NCBI GenBank assembly: GCA_905221605.1
Contig: CAJNDS010001147.1
Location: 531,512-595,511, forward strand
From: Symbiodinium natans
Lineage: Eukaryota > Sar > Dinophyceae > Suessiales > Symbiodiniaceae
Direction: 5' to 3'
Length of the DNA: 64,000 bases
The stretch's first letter is position 1. Each line of letters begins with the position of its first letter. Shown one piece after another: positions 54,015-64,000 of the stretch. A program made the translations under genes and the position numbers. The notes under the pieces are model-generated. The model ran no database searches. It saw only the letters and a program-made list of their open reading frames with translations, and was not told the origin of the DNA.

Positions 54015-55400
54015 GAAGAGCACCCAAAGAGCTCATGGTCAGACCACCTTGTTTTTGTGCGAAAAGACCGTGCCAAAAATGTCGAATAAAACTTGACACC
54101 CCGATTTGGCGCGAGTTTCTTCGTGTCAAAAACGTCGTAAAGACTTGAAACCCAGATTCAAACCTTCAACCTTAGATGTGTAAGACAGAAAGAAAGAACT
54201 GGAACTCATGGCCAAAGAGCCCCTAAAGAGCTCATGGTCAAACCACCCTCTTTTTGTGCGAGAAGACCCGTGTCAAAACTATCAGCTCCTGGAACGCTTG
54301 TAGTCTCACGAAGGACCTTTCTCCCACTTTTTTCGGGGCCCTTGATCTAATGGGCTAAAATTGGCTAAAAGAGGGTGGTTTTTGGTGCGAGCTATTTGGT
54401 CAGAGTCTTTTTCAAGAGCTTTTTGGTGCGAGCTATTTGGTCAGAGTCTTTTTCAAGAGCTCATGGTCAGAACCCCTAACTAGTGGGACTTTGTGGGACC
54501 GAGCGTGCTCAAAGCACCCAAGTTTTGGGGACCGCACTTTTAGAACACTGTAGAAGTAGAAACATATCCCTTAGAGGTTGAAGAGCCCCTAAAGAGCTGA
54601 TGGTCAGACCACCCTCTTTCTGTGCGAAGAGACCGTGTCAAAAAAATCAGCTCCTGTACGGTTCATAGGGCCACGATTACGTTACCAGCACAGGTTTTTG
54701 GGCGCAGAACAGCTCTATTTGCTCTGCGAAAAGGTTCTAAGATGTTCTAAGGTTTGATGGGCCCAAGCAGCGACAGAAAGGCCCGGACTTGTTCGCCCGC
54801 AGCGACAGAAAGGCCCCCGAGCGTTTTCAACTGGCATCCTGCTTTTTGGGGAGCGTACTCAAATAGTACCCAAGTTTTGGGGAGTAGCACTTTCAGAACA
54901 CTGTAGAAAAAAAACATATCCCTTAGAGGTTTGTCGTATGTCCCCTCCCTTGGTGCTCGTAGGGTTTGGTGAGGGCCCTAGAAGTTTGTCGCATGTCCCC
55001 TCCCTTTCTCGTGCTCGTAGGGTGACATCGTAAGCAACTAGCACCCTATTTGCGCCCTGATGACCAAATGCAGGATGGGCTATTAGGCCTTAAAGTCCCC
55101 ATAATGAACCCTCTAAAGGGCCGTTTCAGGGATTATAGGGTTATAGGGTATAATGGCCCATCCTGGATAGCTCGCGCCATGTTAAAACGCGTTTTCAGGG
55201 CGGTCGGAGGGGGATATTCACAACCCTTATGGAGCCACGATTATACATCACAGGGGTACACATCTCATTGTACTTAACCGCCTGTTATAGGGAACGTGCT
55301 TTACTGGTCGCAGGGGCATATTCACAACCCTTACATAGCCACGATTACGTTACCAGCACAGCTTTTTGGGCGTCGTCGTAAGCAACTAGCGCCCCATCTG
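54015..55400. repeat. Interspersed repeat block (AAGAGCTCATGGTCAGACCA family)
   Basis: AAAGAGCTCATGGTCAGACC with a GTGCGAAAAGACCGTGTCAA continuation occurs at about 54028, 54228 and 54596. ACCCAAGTTTTGGGGA...ACACTGTAGAA...CATATCCCTTAGAGG occurs at about 54520 and 54870. GCCACGATTACGTTACCAGC occurs at 54670 and 55340. A 37-bp tandem duplication lies at 54386-54460. Confidence 0.75.
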
Positions 55401-55779
55401 CGCCGTGCGCCAGAGCTCCCCCCTCTACCCCATACAATGACCAACTTGCCAAGAGAAGTTTGCCACGCGAGGCTCCGAGGCATGACGGTTTTTGTTTCTT
55501 TGTATACCGTTGTGATTCCCAAATGCCCGGAAACCAATCCGCGCACGCTTTCTCGATGTTTTCCATGGTCCGCGCTTGTGTCTTTGATTGCCAAAAGAAA
55601 TAAACCCGGGGTCCGCGCAGGTCCGCGCCCGGAGTGCTGATGCCCAAAAACGTCGTGACCCGTCCCCTAAAAGCTCGGACCAAAATAGCTCGCGCCGGGT
55701 TGTGGAGCCAAGCAGAAACAAGATTTTGAGGGTTTTCGCGGCTTTTTCTGGGGGTACGGGAGGGCGGGGGGGGACGTGT

Positions 55780-55818
<39 letters not shown>
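55780..55818. repeat. Poly-G run of 39
   Basis: Uninterrupted G. A second run of 18 G is at 55984-56001. Both follow the same GATTTTGAGGGTT..GCGGCTTTTTC sequence. Confidence 0.95.
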
Positions 55819-55819
<1 letters not shown>

Positions 55820-56337
55820 AGGGGTCGGAGCGTGGGGCAAGCCTCGTCGGCTTGGTCTTTTTTGTGTGGGCGCTAGGGCCGGGTGTGGGACCAGAGGCAG
55901 GGTCCCAGGCACGGACCTTTTTGTTGTGGGTTGGCGCGTATTCCAGCAAAAAAAAAGATTTTGAGGGTTGTTGCGGCTTTTTCGGGGGGGGGGGGGGGGG
56001 GTCGGTCAGATATTTAAGCCTTCGACGGGTGCTGCTCTCAGAAGTTTCGCCGCCGACATTTTCCCCAGTGGTCTTGTCCTCCAGCAGGGCAAGAGGCGGT
56101 TGCGATGCGTTCTTGGTTTGCTTTGCTCGGGCCCAAGCCGTGAGGCAGCAACTTGAAAAGGTAGTTGTTGCCCTGGTCAGCTTCGTTTCGGCAAGCATCT
56201 TTACAAAATGTTGCATTGCCTGCAGTTTCTACCAGAACCATCATCAGAATAGATTCTTGCACTGCCCAAACCTTACCGTGCAGCTTTGACAGTTTCTCCA
56301 AGCAGTGCAGACTTCTGAGATTCAACCAAAGAGAACC

Positions 56338-57150
56338 ATGGCACTCTTGAAGAGAGTTCTCCCTGCTGCCGTGGTCCTTGTGAGCACAGAGGCAGCTGTG
56401 GAGTTGCCTGATGTGGTCGGGGATGCGGAGGCTGTCTCTCATGCGCTGCCTCCGACGGTGTTCGTGACGGCACCACCAAAGTTTCTGCCTAGTGTCCAAG
56501 AGATACGCGACATGCCAGCAGCTCTGGCATCTGGCCGCACGCACTTCTACATCTCTGCGTTGGCGCTGGTATATATTTCTGTGCTCATGTTGGGGACTTT
56601 CCTGCTCTGGCTGGGCACCAAGTGCAAAAATCGTGGCGTTGATGAGCCACAGCGCATCCTCATGACTGTGGCTGCGGACCACGACGATACTCCCGAGCTT
56701 CCTCCGGCCAAGGCTGGTTTGAGTCGCAGGCAGGATCATCAAGTATGCGAGTTTCGTTGAATTGTTGGGTATGTTTAGTGTATGTTGAAAGTAAGTGCGT
56801 GTCTTCATTCCTGAAAAACACTTATATACAGCAATTTTCTCATCAAGTTCTTCAAGAGGTGTAAGCGCGTGCTTTTTGCACTGGTCTTCACCTTCACGTA
56901 CGCCACATGCATTACGGCGGCCTTTACAAGCATGGCTACGGGAAGGCTCAGTCATAAGACAGGCCTCAATTGGGAAGTGTACCTGATACTGTTCAGCATA
57001 GCCGGTGCCTGGCAGCTGCTTGTTTTGATTTTGCATGTTGTTTTTTTGCATCTTGTTCCGGAAGGGTCGAGGTTTCCTTGCACGAAGGCATCGCAGCACA
57101 GTGCCAAGATCTGCAATCGCCTCAAACTCAGGATACTGCAGGCCTTCATC
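56338..57150 (+). CDS. Predicted membrane protein, at least two exons, 3' end open
   Basis: ATG at 56338 opens a hydrophobic N-terminus (LLKRVLPAAVVLVSTEAAVE), a likely signal peptide or anchor. A transmembrane helix follows near 56555-56620 (ALVYISVLMLGTFLLWLG), then a charged loop. The frame continues in a second exon with two more helices: LFALVFTFTYATCITAAF near 56870 and LILFSIAGAWQLLVLILHVV near 56975-57050. The join can be 56742/56857 (GT-AG, phase 0) or 56729/56832 (GC-AG, phase 2). I recognise no family. The exon after HLVPEG (about 57065) is uncertain. Confidence 0.5.
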
Positions 57151-58858
57151 GCTGCATGTATCTTGCCAAGAGGGCGAAGGCCAGAGCCTTTTGTTTTTCT
57201 CTATTTTTTGAGGGATCTTCTGCGGGCTCAGGCATGCTCAGGAATGCTCAGCCGTACCCATGTTGGTAAAACCGTTGGTGGACTGAGCACAGCACGCAGT
57301 CAGAACGTCCACACCGGAACATGTTCAGCATGCCAAATGTGCGTTGCTGGCACCGCTTCGTTCCCCCCGTTGCCCCGACCTTTTTCGTAGGTGAATGTAG
57401 AAATAATGCTGGGGATTGGGGAGTGTACCCGGGTTTTGCCAGGTATGGTTTGAAAACATTCTTCAGCGCGTCTATCAGCGGAATGTGCCCCATCCTATCC
57501 GATGCCTACGACACGCTCAAGGAGTTTCGACTAGTTCAAAATGCCGGCTGCCATCGGCTGCCCTCGCACTGCCCTTGACTTTTGATCACTTCTTGTCGCC
57601 AGGACGTCATTCTGGCTGCGTTGTGCTGGCAGAGCGGGGTCGTTTTCGTGCGGATCATCTGTGTTCTGAGCCTGGCGGGGTGGTGCAGAATGATCAGAAT
57701 GCCTGTGCAGAATGACCGAGCAGCTTCTTGCAACCTCTTCACTACAAAGCGGCAGAGCCCCACAGGTTCATCTTGCAGCTCTACATACCTACTGCAGCTT
57801 CTGCGATGACAAGTGTCTCGCGCAGCTCTGTGGGCCTCTTGCTGTCAGATTAGGATGTTGGACGGCCGGGCACATGATATGCTTAGTTCAATGATACAAA
57901 CTACTTGTAGCTGAGTTGCCTGCAGCCTGTAAGCCTCACAAGCCCAGGAGCCACCTCTCTGTCCTGGTTGCATCCACAGAGGACTTCACTCCGGAGGACC
58001 GATATGGAGTTTCAGAGCGTTTTTTGGAACAGTCAGCTCCCAGGCTCTAGGCGAATTTCGGTAGAAGCTGATGCTTGCCAGCATGTGGGCTTTTCCACGC
58101 GACTCTGTCAGTTGGTTGGTGTGAATGATCCTTCGAAGGACGTCAGCACAAAGAAGCAGCCGTTCGTCCGCCAGATGTGCAACAAGATCTTACCAGTGCT
58201 TTACAAGCAGCTGGGGACGAATTGGGAGAAAGCTTGCTAGGATCAAACGTGATGACACAATAGGTGCGATGGATGCAAAGGATGCACAGCAGGGTCGGTT
58301 TGGTCCATTGGGAAGTTTTTGACTCGAAAGGTAGAGGCACATGTACGTCTGGAGCCAATGTGCCAGGCAAGTCACACCAACGAAGCGCAAACTGATGCTG
58401 TTGGAGAACGTGCCGCAGGTTGGAGGGCTTGAGTGTTGAATGCTTGAAAGATTTTGAAGGCATCAGGTATCGAAGTTTAAAGCGAAAAGGCAGGCTGCTG
58501 CCACTCTGTGAGGCCATCTTCGCCATCTGCTACCTTAAAGTGATTGGTGGTAGCGTCTTCGTGGGTCTGCTGAACCTGGCGATCCCGGCTCCTGGACATG
58601 ACACCAGCAACAGAGTGCCCCCCTAGAGAAGAATTCAGGTGCTAAAGGGCGCAGGAGTTCCCCACATGTGTCCACAACCCTGGACGGCACCAGAAACAGG
58701 ACACCGGAAGTGCCGGGGCCCTCTAGACCTCAGCCTGCCAAGGTCTTTCTGCTCACCGTGGCGCATCTGTCTTACGGTGCCGAAGCTGCACTTACAATGG
58801 GAGCACCGGTGCTACATGTGTCACGCAAACAGGCTTCTCGCTCCAAGCGTTCGCATTC

Positions 58859-58899
<41 letters not shown>

Positions 58900-59338
58900 G
58901 CCCGGGGGCTCCGGCCTCCACGCCCTCCGAAAGAAAGAAAAAAAAACAAGAGAGAGTTTTGGGAGCTTACTTGCAAGCTTGCAGCTTGCAGCTCTCAGGC
59001 ACCCTCCAGCGCCTCGTGGCCCCATGGACAGGGGAGAGCCTCAGTTCTGCCCTAGAGGACTCAACTTGGACTCAGTGGAGAGATTCAATGGGCCCAAATG
59101 GACGCAGATCGCGCTTGTGCTTCTGTTCTGCTTCCTCTGCGTTTCTGACACGAGGACCACAACGAGCTTGTTGAAAAGCAGATCCGAGATGATGTCCCTG
59201 GGCATGGATTTTCTGGGGGGGGATCGCGTGTGAGAGCAGCTCATCAGCTCATGCCGGTAGCAATCTGTGTGACGTCTCTGTCCTTCTTGCACGTGAGCCG
59301 CGCGACGACTGATTGTGCCCGGCGTCTTCCTGAGACAG
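57151..59338. other. Possible isolated exons, no gene assigned
   Basis: 57976-58050 after CCACAG reads EDFTPEDRYGVSERFLEQSA with a possible GC donor. 57750-57810 contains an ankyrin-like PQVHLAALH. Neither can be connected. Confidence 0.3.
58864..58898. repeat. GA dinucleotide repeat
   Basis: (GA)n, about 17 units. Confidence 0.97.
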
Positions 59339-62300
59339 GCGGACTTCGCGAATGATTTGGCGCTCTTTCGCCTGGTGGTGCCGCACTGCGAAGTCTTTAA
59401 CGACGTCTTCCCGGAGCTTGAGGAGATCCAGGCCAGCACCTGAGTCTCTGAGTCAAACTCTAGAAATCAGATCTAACGAGGCGGTCGGAGACATGATTGG
59501 AAGTGACCTGCAAGCCAGCTGACGAGGATGTCGACGACGCCCGCCTTCGTGAGCTCTGCGCTGCCTGCGAATTCCTGACCTCCCGGACCAGGCACTCCAT
59601 GTGAGTCCCCGCTGTTGAGTCCCCGCCTTTGGTGTCGCTGAATTTGCCTCTCTCAGAGCATCTCGCCGCTTAGCCTGGGCTTCAGCCCTATGCTTGGAGC
59701 GCGCCTTGTGTTTTTGCTCTGTCTCGCTCTCTCTCGCAGGGTGGAAGTGCAGTGCGACGGCCTCGAAGAGTCGGGCATCGAGGCCCTTCACGTCTGAACT
59801 TCTTGGCATCGGAGCATCTTGGACGTTGCAGCTTGGGGGTTGACTTCTACCCCTGAAAAAAACGCCCTCCCTTCAATCTACAGACTCTGCACTTGACACG
59901 TTGCCTGCCGCAAGTCTTGCCGGAGCTACAATACTATCCGTTCCCCCTTTGCTCACAGATTCTGATGACGCTGTTCTAGCTCTGTTCGGGTTTCCCATGA
60001 CAGTCTCACATGAGGGTTCCTTGCCAGGCCATTGTGGAGGCAATGCGAAGTTGTGCGGCGGTGCGGCAGGTCCTTGTGGAGGCTATCGTTGCAGCATCCA
60101 TTCCACATTCCATATGCATCCGTAGCTGTCCCAGATGTCTTTCCATGCTGTCCCCTTCAGCCGCAAGGCCACGGAAGTGGATGCGGAGTGCGCAAAGGTC
60201 GGGGGCTTCATGTGAGATTCTTCCGCTGGTGCGACATAGGTGTGTCCTTCAGTAGCCCCCCCCCCCCCGACCGCCTGACTTGACTTGAGAGCCACAGCTC
60301 GCTCGCGGCAGCTCGTTGCCACCCTCTTGGACGAATCCACGCCTGTGCAGGCGCCCCTGAGTTGCTAGGGGCAAACTCTGTTGGATTTCGGGTCAGGTTC
60401 ATGCAGTGTATGGCGGGTGCTCTTCTTTCTTTACCTGACAAGTTCTGTGCAGCGACCAAGAAGACAACATGGGTACTTTTCATCTTCGTGCAGTTCATTG
60501 AACGCCCAACTGCTCGCCGATACATGTCCGGCACGAATTCCTAAACAGATATCGTTCGAGCCAGGCTGTGACACTGAACACAGTCCAAGCGGACGGACTG
60601 GACGATGAAAGTGCCCAGGCTTGCAGCTTCATGGCATGCTCACGTGGAATGCGCAGCGAACCTGTGATTTTCCCCAAGAAAAACGGTTGGGGTCTCCGAA
60701 GAAACGAGGTCGGAGCTGGGGCCTCCATGAGTCCCGCTGTTTTGGGGCGTGTGAGGTGGGTTACAGTACGCGGGTTTGGATGCGGTTTTCGCCTCACGCG
60801 AAAATGATCGAAATTCTGCATGGTGTTGTAGGGAGGCGCTACTCTGCGCCTACTGCGCAAGTTCTTTTTGTACGCTATGCCCATGTATGCCCGGACTGCT
60901 TTGCCTCAGAAGTTTCACGGACGTGGGTCTACTGAGTCTGCTGGCTGACGTGATACATTTTTTGCTTCTTGGCCTTGCCTTGTTTCATCTTAGGGGTAGC
61001 GACAGAAGGTGCTAGTGCAGCGCATATGGTTTGTGTGACATACACAGTCGGTATTTTTGAGCCTAATATCTGCTTACACAGCCATCTCCTTACAAGAACA
61101 TGTTGGCGTGATTTGGCGTGCCGGTCATCTTCCCGCTTGACAAAGTGCATGTTGTCCAACTGGCATGTCATTCCGTCTTGAGACCAATGCTTACCGCCAG
61201 GGAACGTAAAAATGCAGACCCTAAATAGCTGCTGTTGCCTTCGACCTTCGTTCGAGTCCTCAGCCCCGTGGGTCGTACAGATGCACATCCTAATACGGGA
61301 GGCTTTGTGTATGCTCTGCAGTGCAATCGCAAGGCCTCCAACCCTACTGTTGCGCACAACTGGCGCACAACTGGTGCAGATCTGCTGTCGTCAGTGCTCG
61401 CTGAGAACGATGTAGAAAGATAACGCTGAGACAAGTTCCAAAGCCGTTGAGACTGCGAACAAAGCCTTTCCAGCTGCACGACATGCAAACAACTGCTCTT
61501 CCTTATCGTGGTTGCGGTGATATCACAAGACCGATCAAGAGTGGAGGAGTTGGTGGAAGCTTTGGAGTTTAACAGCGCGCTTCGCCGCGTCTTCTTCTTC
61601 CACGATGAGATTGGGGAGGAGCGTGCTGAGGCCTTGGAGCCTTCGGGGGCCCATTCCGCAGGCATTCTGCTCTTACCAGTACCTAGAAGACTTGTGCATT
61701 AGATGAGCATGATCTGAGAAAGCACAAGCAGATGACAAAGTTATGCAGGCCATCGCGCGGGCGATGGACCCTCTCTGGCATGTCCGTGAGAAGGCCGTTC
61801 AGTTTTGTTGGGGACTTCAACAGATAGGCCTGCAGTTCCTGCAGTTCGGGAGCGAGTGGGCAGTGCAGGCTTCTCGTTTCTGCACTTTGGGGCACAGGTG
61901 GCATTCGGCACCCCAAAGCCCAAGCGAACATGCAGATGGCAGGCCCTAGCACAAGGACTTCCTATGGACAGCTCCAAGAGCCATGGCTCTGTTTTGCTGT
62001 CTGATGCTGCCTCAATTTCTCCTTGCGGGAATCAAATTCCGGGGTGGCCCCTTTGCCCAAGGATCTTGCTGTGCAACACGACGGAAATTGGCGAGGAAGG
62101 GGTGGAGGCCTTCCCGTGGCTTCGGAAGCTCCTAAAGGGCCACAGAGGCCACACAATGGCCACAATGGCCACAGCTTTGCACAAGAGAGGGTTCGCACGA
62201 AGGAACTTCGGGGCTGCCTGGAAGGATTTCTCAACTCGTCTCCAGTGTGGTAAGAGGAAAGACAAGTTTTTCTGCGCAGATAATGCCGCAAGCCTTGGAA

Positions 62301-62406
62301 AGCATCACTCTCACCCTTACTTGTGTCACTTATATCCCAGAGATCCCCTCGGTGTGCTCTTCCACAGGCCGTGCTGTCCGCACTGGAAGAGAGGTTCGTG
62401 GTGAAG
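59339..62406 (+). CDS. Ribonuclease-inhibitor-type LRR protein, partial, many short exons
   Basis: Short exons read as LRR pieces. 59339-59431: ADFANDLALFRLVVPHCEVF, GC donor, weakly linked. 59519-59600: DEDVDDARLRELCAACEFLT, donor GTGAGT. 59740-59791: VEVQCDGLEESGIEALH, joined to the former in phase 2. 60028-60069: AIVEAMRSCAAVRQ, phase 0. 60584-60618: QADGLDDESAQ, GC donor. About 61541-61675: RVEELVEALEFNSALRRVFF then DEIGEERAEALE. 61749-about 61790: AIARAMDPLWHVR. About 62062-62140: ILLCNTTEIGEEGVEAF. 62368-62406: AVLSALEERFVVK. The repeated xxIGEEGxEAL..A(I/V)..AM sequence is the 28-29-residue LRR of the ribonuclease-inhibitor class, a protein-binding fold. Start, end and some joins are not determined. 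Confidence 0.5.
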
Positions 62407-64000
62407 GTGCGTTGGAGACGGCACTCTTAAGCTTGGGCACTTCACTCAGACGCCATATGAAAGTTGGCAGGCGGTGAACCTGGCTGGAGTGGGTCTGGGC
62501 GTCTCCGTGATGGAGGCAGCGAAACGGGGGGGGGGGGTTGGATGCTTGGAGTATCTTGGAGTTGAAGGAACGGGTTTTACATGCGAGAGCACGCTTTGCC
62601 ATTTTTTTGACCTTTTGCCCTTTTGCCTCCCTGTTTTTCCGTGAGAGCAGAGGCCTTGGCCGGGCCGGAGCCTTGGGAATGCCCTGCAAGACTCTGCAAC
62701 ACAAGAAAGCGGGGGGGGGAATGGGGGCGCCCTTGTTCCATTCTTCAGCTCGGCGACCCAGGAACCTGTTTACCTGCTACGACATTTCCGTGGGCTGAGA
62801 AGACCGAGTTGCTGCGAGATCCTGTCCGAGCGGCAGCTCTTCAGGGCGCGGCGCACCGTCTGGCAGCTTTTGGAAGCAAGCTTCTCACGTCTGCGGGGTG
62901 GCCAAAGACTGCAAACCAGCAGACTTGTGTGAGACGTGCCTCAGCGATCTCGGCTTGAAGTCAGTTTGCTGCCAGATGGAGGGTGCTTCTCATGAAAGAA
63001 ATGACCCTCTGGAGCCACGACGACACGATGCACATTGCGTTGCACAGGGTTAGGAGAAAGTGGCACAATCGGGCACAGAATAGTTGAATGTACTCGGCTT
63101 GTATAATGACAGAGGGGGTCTACACAAAAGATGCAGTTGAGAGGCAACATGAAGGGTCGGGGGGCCGTAGCCATCTGTGGCCAAGGCGCAGTCCCGGTCG
63201 CTTTCAGGCTTCGCATTCTGAAGCACAGCAAAATTACACCAGCACTTAGAAGCCACCTCGCGTATCCTCCAAGAGGGTGAAGAATATCCGTGATCTATTT
63301 TAGCAGAGAATCAGAAGTACAAGAGATCACTGCTACGCTGCTGCACGTCGTGTTGTAACGACCTGCGCGAGTGAACAATTGCATGCTCAAACGCATGCTT
63401 AAAAGCTTGCTTAAGAGTCTTTGGGCTCTTGAGCCCCAAAAAGGCTTGTTGAATTGGAGTCGAGTTGGAGTCCGATCGCTTTAGCCGTAGCGAGCAAGCC
63501 AGGTCATACACAACGTTTGAAGTCAAGAATGTCAGCAAGCTGCAACAGTCAACAGCATGAGTGATGCCCTTGCGCGATTCGTGGCTTCCGCTTCGGGCGC
63601 TGCAATTGCAGAAACGGTGCCCCCAGCGACATTAAGAGGCTATTGAATTTGGGACTCGGTTGTTTGAGTCTTTCGGGGGTTCAGTTCGGAGAAGAAGTCG
63701 GGGTGTAGCACACCGAAGCAATGCCGAATGGGTTTAAGCGGTGCTTTTTTTGGGCACATGACCGCCATCCCAAACCAGTCCGCCGGCATTTCACAGGGCT
63801 TTTTGCCACTTAGGAGAGCCTCGAGTCACTTAGTCCCCAACACAAGTTGTTTCTCCTGGACTGTGGCTGCTCTGAAAGGTCACCCTCCCGACAGACGTCG
63901 TCAAAGTTCGGCTTCAGGCAGAATGTGGTGCCTATGTCGTGGGGCGCATGTCGCGGTGTCAATGTGAAGTCTGTTTGTTTCGTGGCAAGCCTTTCCCCAG
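62407..64000. other. No recognisable gene
   Basis: Short frames only. G-runs at 62527-62538 and 62711-62718. Confidence 0.4.

Noticed and set aside
55425-56216. 263-residue minus-strand Pro-rich frame
   Set aside because: Created by the poly-G runs read as poly-Pro.
56038-57099. 353-residue minus-strand frame
   Set aside because: Lies opposite the predicted membrane-protein exons, with no domain and an unlikely composition.
57712-57894. Further ankyrin module (PQVHLAALH)
   Set aside because: Only part of the motif fits, with no valid exon borders or matching microexon.

Overview
The window looks like nuclear DNA of a dinoflagellate, with Symbiodiniaceae and their relatives the best fit. 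Short exons are separated by introns that mostly start with GC instead of GT (a few GT, one GA) and end with AG. Ankyrin and leucine-rich-repeat coding modules are tandemly duplicated, LINE and SINE retroelements carry A-tails, fragments match the 3' end of the dinoflagellate spliced leader, and simple repeats are abundant. One 100-base N run (3102-3201) is a scaffold gap. There is no operon-like arrangement, no rRNA and no CRISPR array.

Layout. 1-1,260: trinucleotide repeats and a 57-bp minisatellite. 1,857-2,577: two exons of a SnoaL/NTF2-like protein with one GT-AG intron. 2.6-10.6 kb: repeat-rich and without a convincing gene; it holds GGGTTTCC-type and CTTTAAGCCCC-type arrays, a foldback built from SINE-like and other repeats, and a roughly 85-bp GAGAAG/CTAAATTCCACCCCC array. 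10.67-25.43 kb: a head-to-tail retroelement cluster with a 5'-truncated LINE, a nearly complete LINE (zinc-binding and coiled-coil ORF1; endonuclease, reverse transcriptase and RNase H ORF2; and an extra third ORF), plus three non-coding units of 1.6-1.75 kb that share the LINE 3' end. The elements are separated by AACCTGGGTT/AACCCAGGTT repeats and most begin with a spliced-leader-like GGCTCAAG. 26.8-28.1 kb: a SINE with a 19-bp target duplication and an internal empty-site paralogue.

29.5-52.5 kb is dominated by one large plus-strand gene, or several adjacent ones, encoding ankyrin repeats. I could read 21 modules. The standard module is an 80-nt exon (TPLHLAA...LLxxxCNK) plus a separate 19-nt microexon (EAxDxDG); together they make 99 nt, exactly one 33-residue ankyrin repeat. 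The introns hold a fragment of a second LINE type (33.8-34.7 kb), a TAGGCCTA palindrome array (38.5-39.25 kb), a minus-strand LINE remnant (42.6-43.1 kb), a tRNA-like sequence (46.5 kb) and a 1.7-kb GT-rich block (47.1-48.9 kb). 54-56 kb is repeats and poly-G. 56.3-57.1 kb holds exons of a predicted membrane protein. 59.3-62.4 kb holds short exons of a ribonuclease-inhibitor-type LRR protein. The last 1.6 kb has nothing recognisable.

The most interesting biology is the microexon-based ankyrin gene, a repeat protein whose 33-residue unit is split across two exon classes with GC-donor introns, and the LINE/non-autonomous cluster that appears tied to a GAACC-rich target and to spliced-leader recycling. 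All splice sites were read by eye from reading-frame fit; none is supported by transcripts here.
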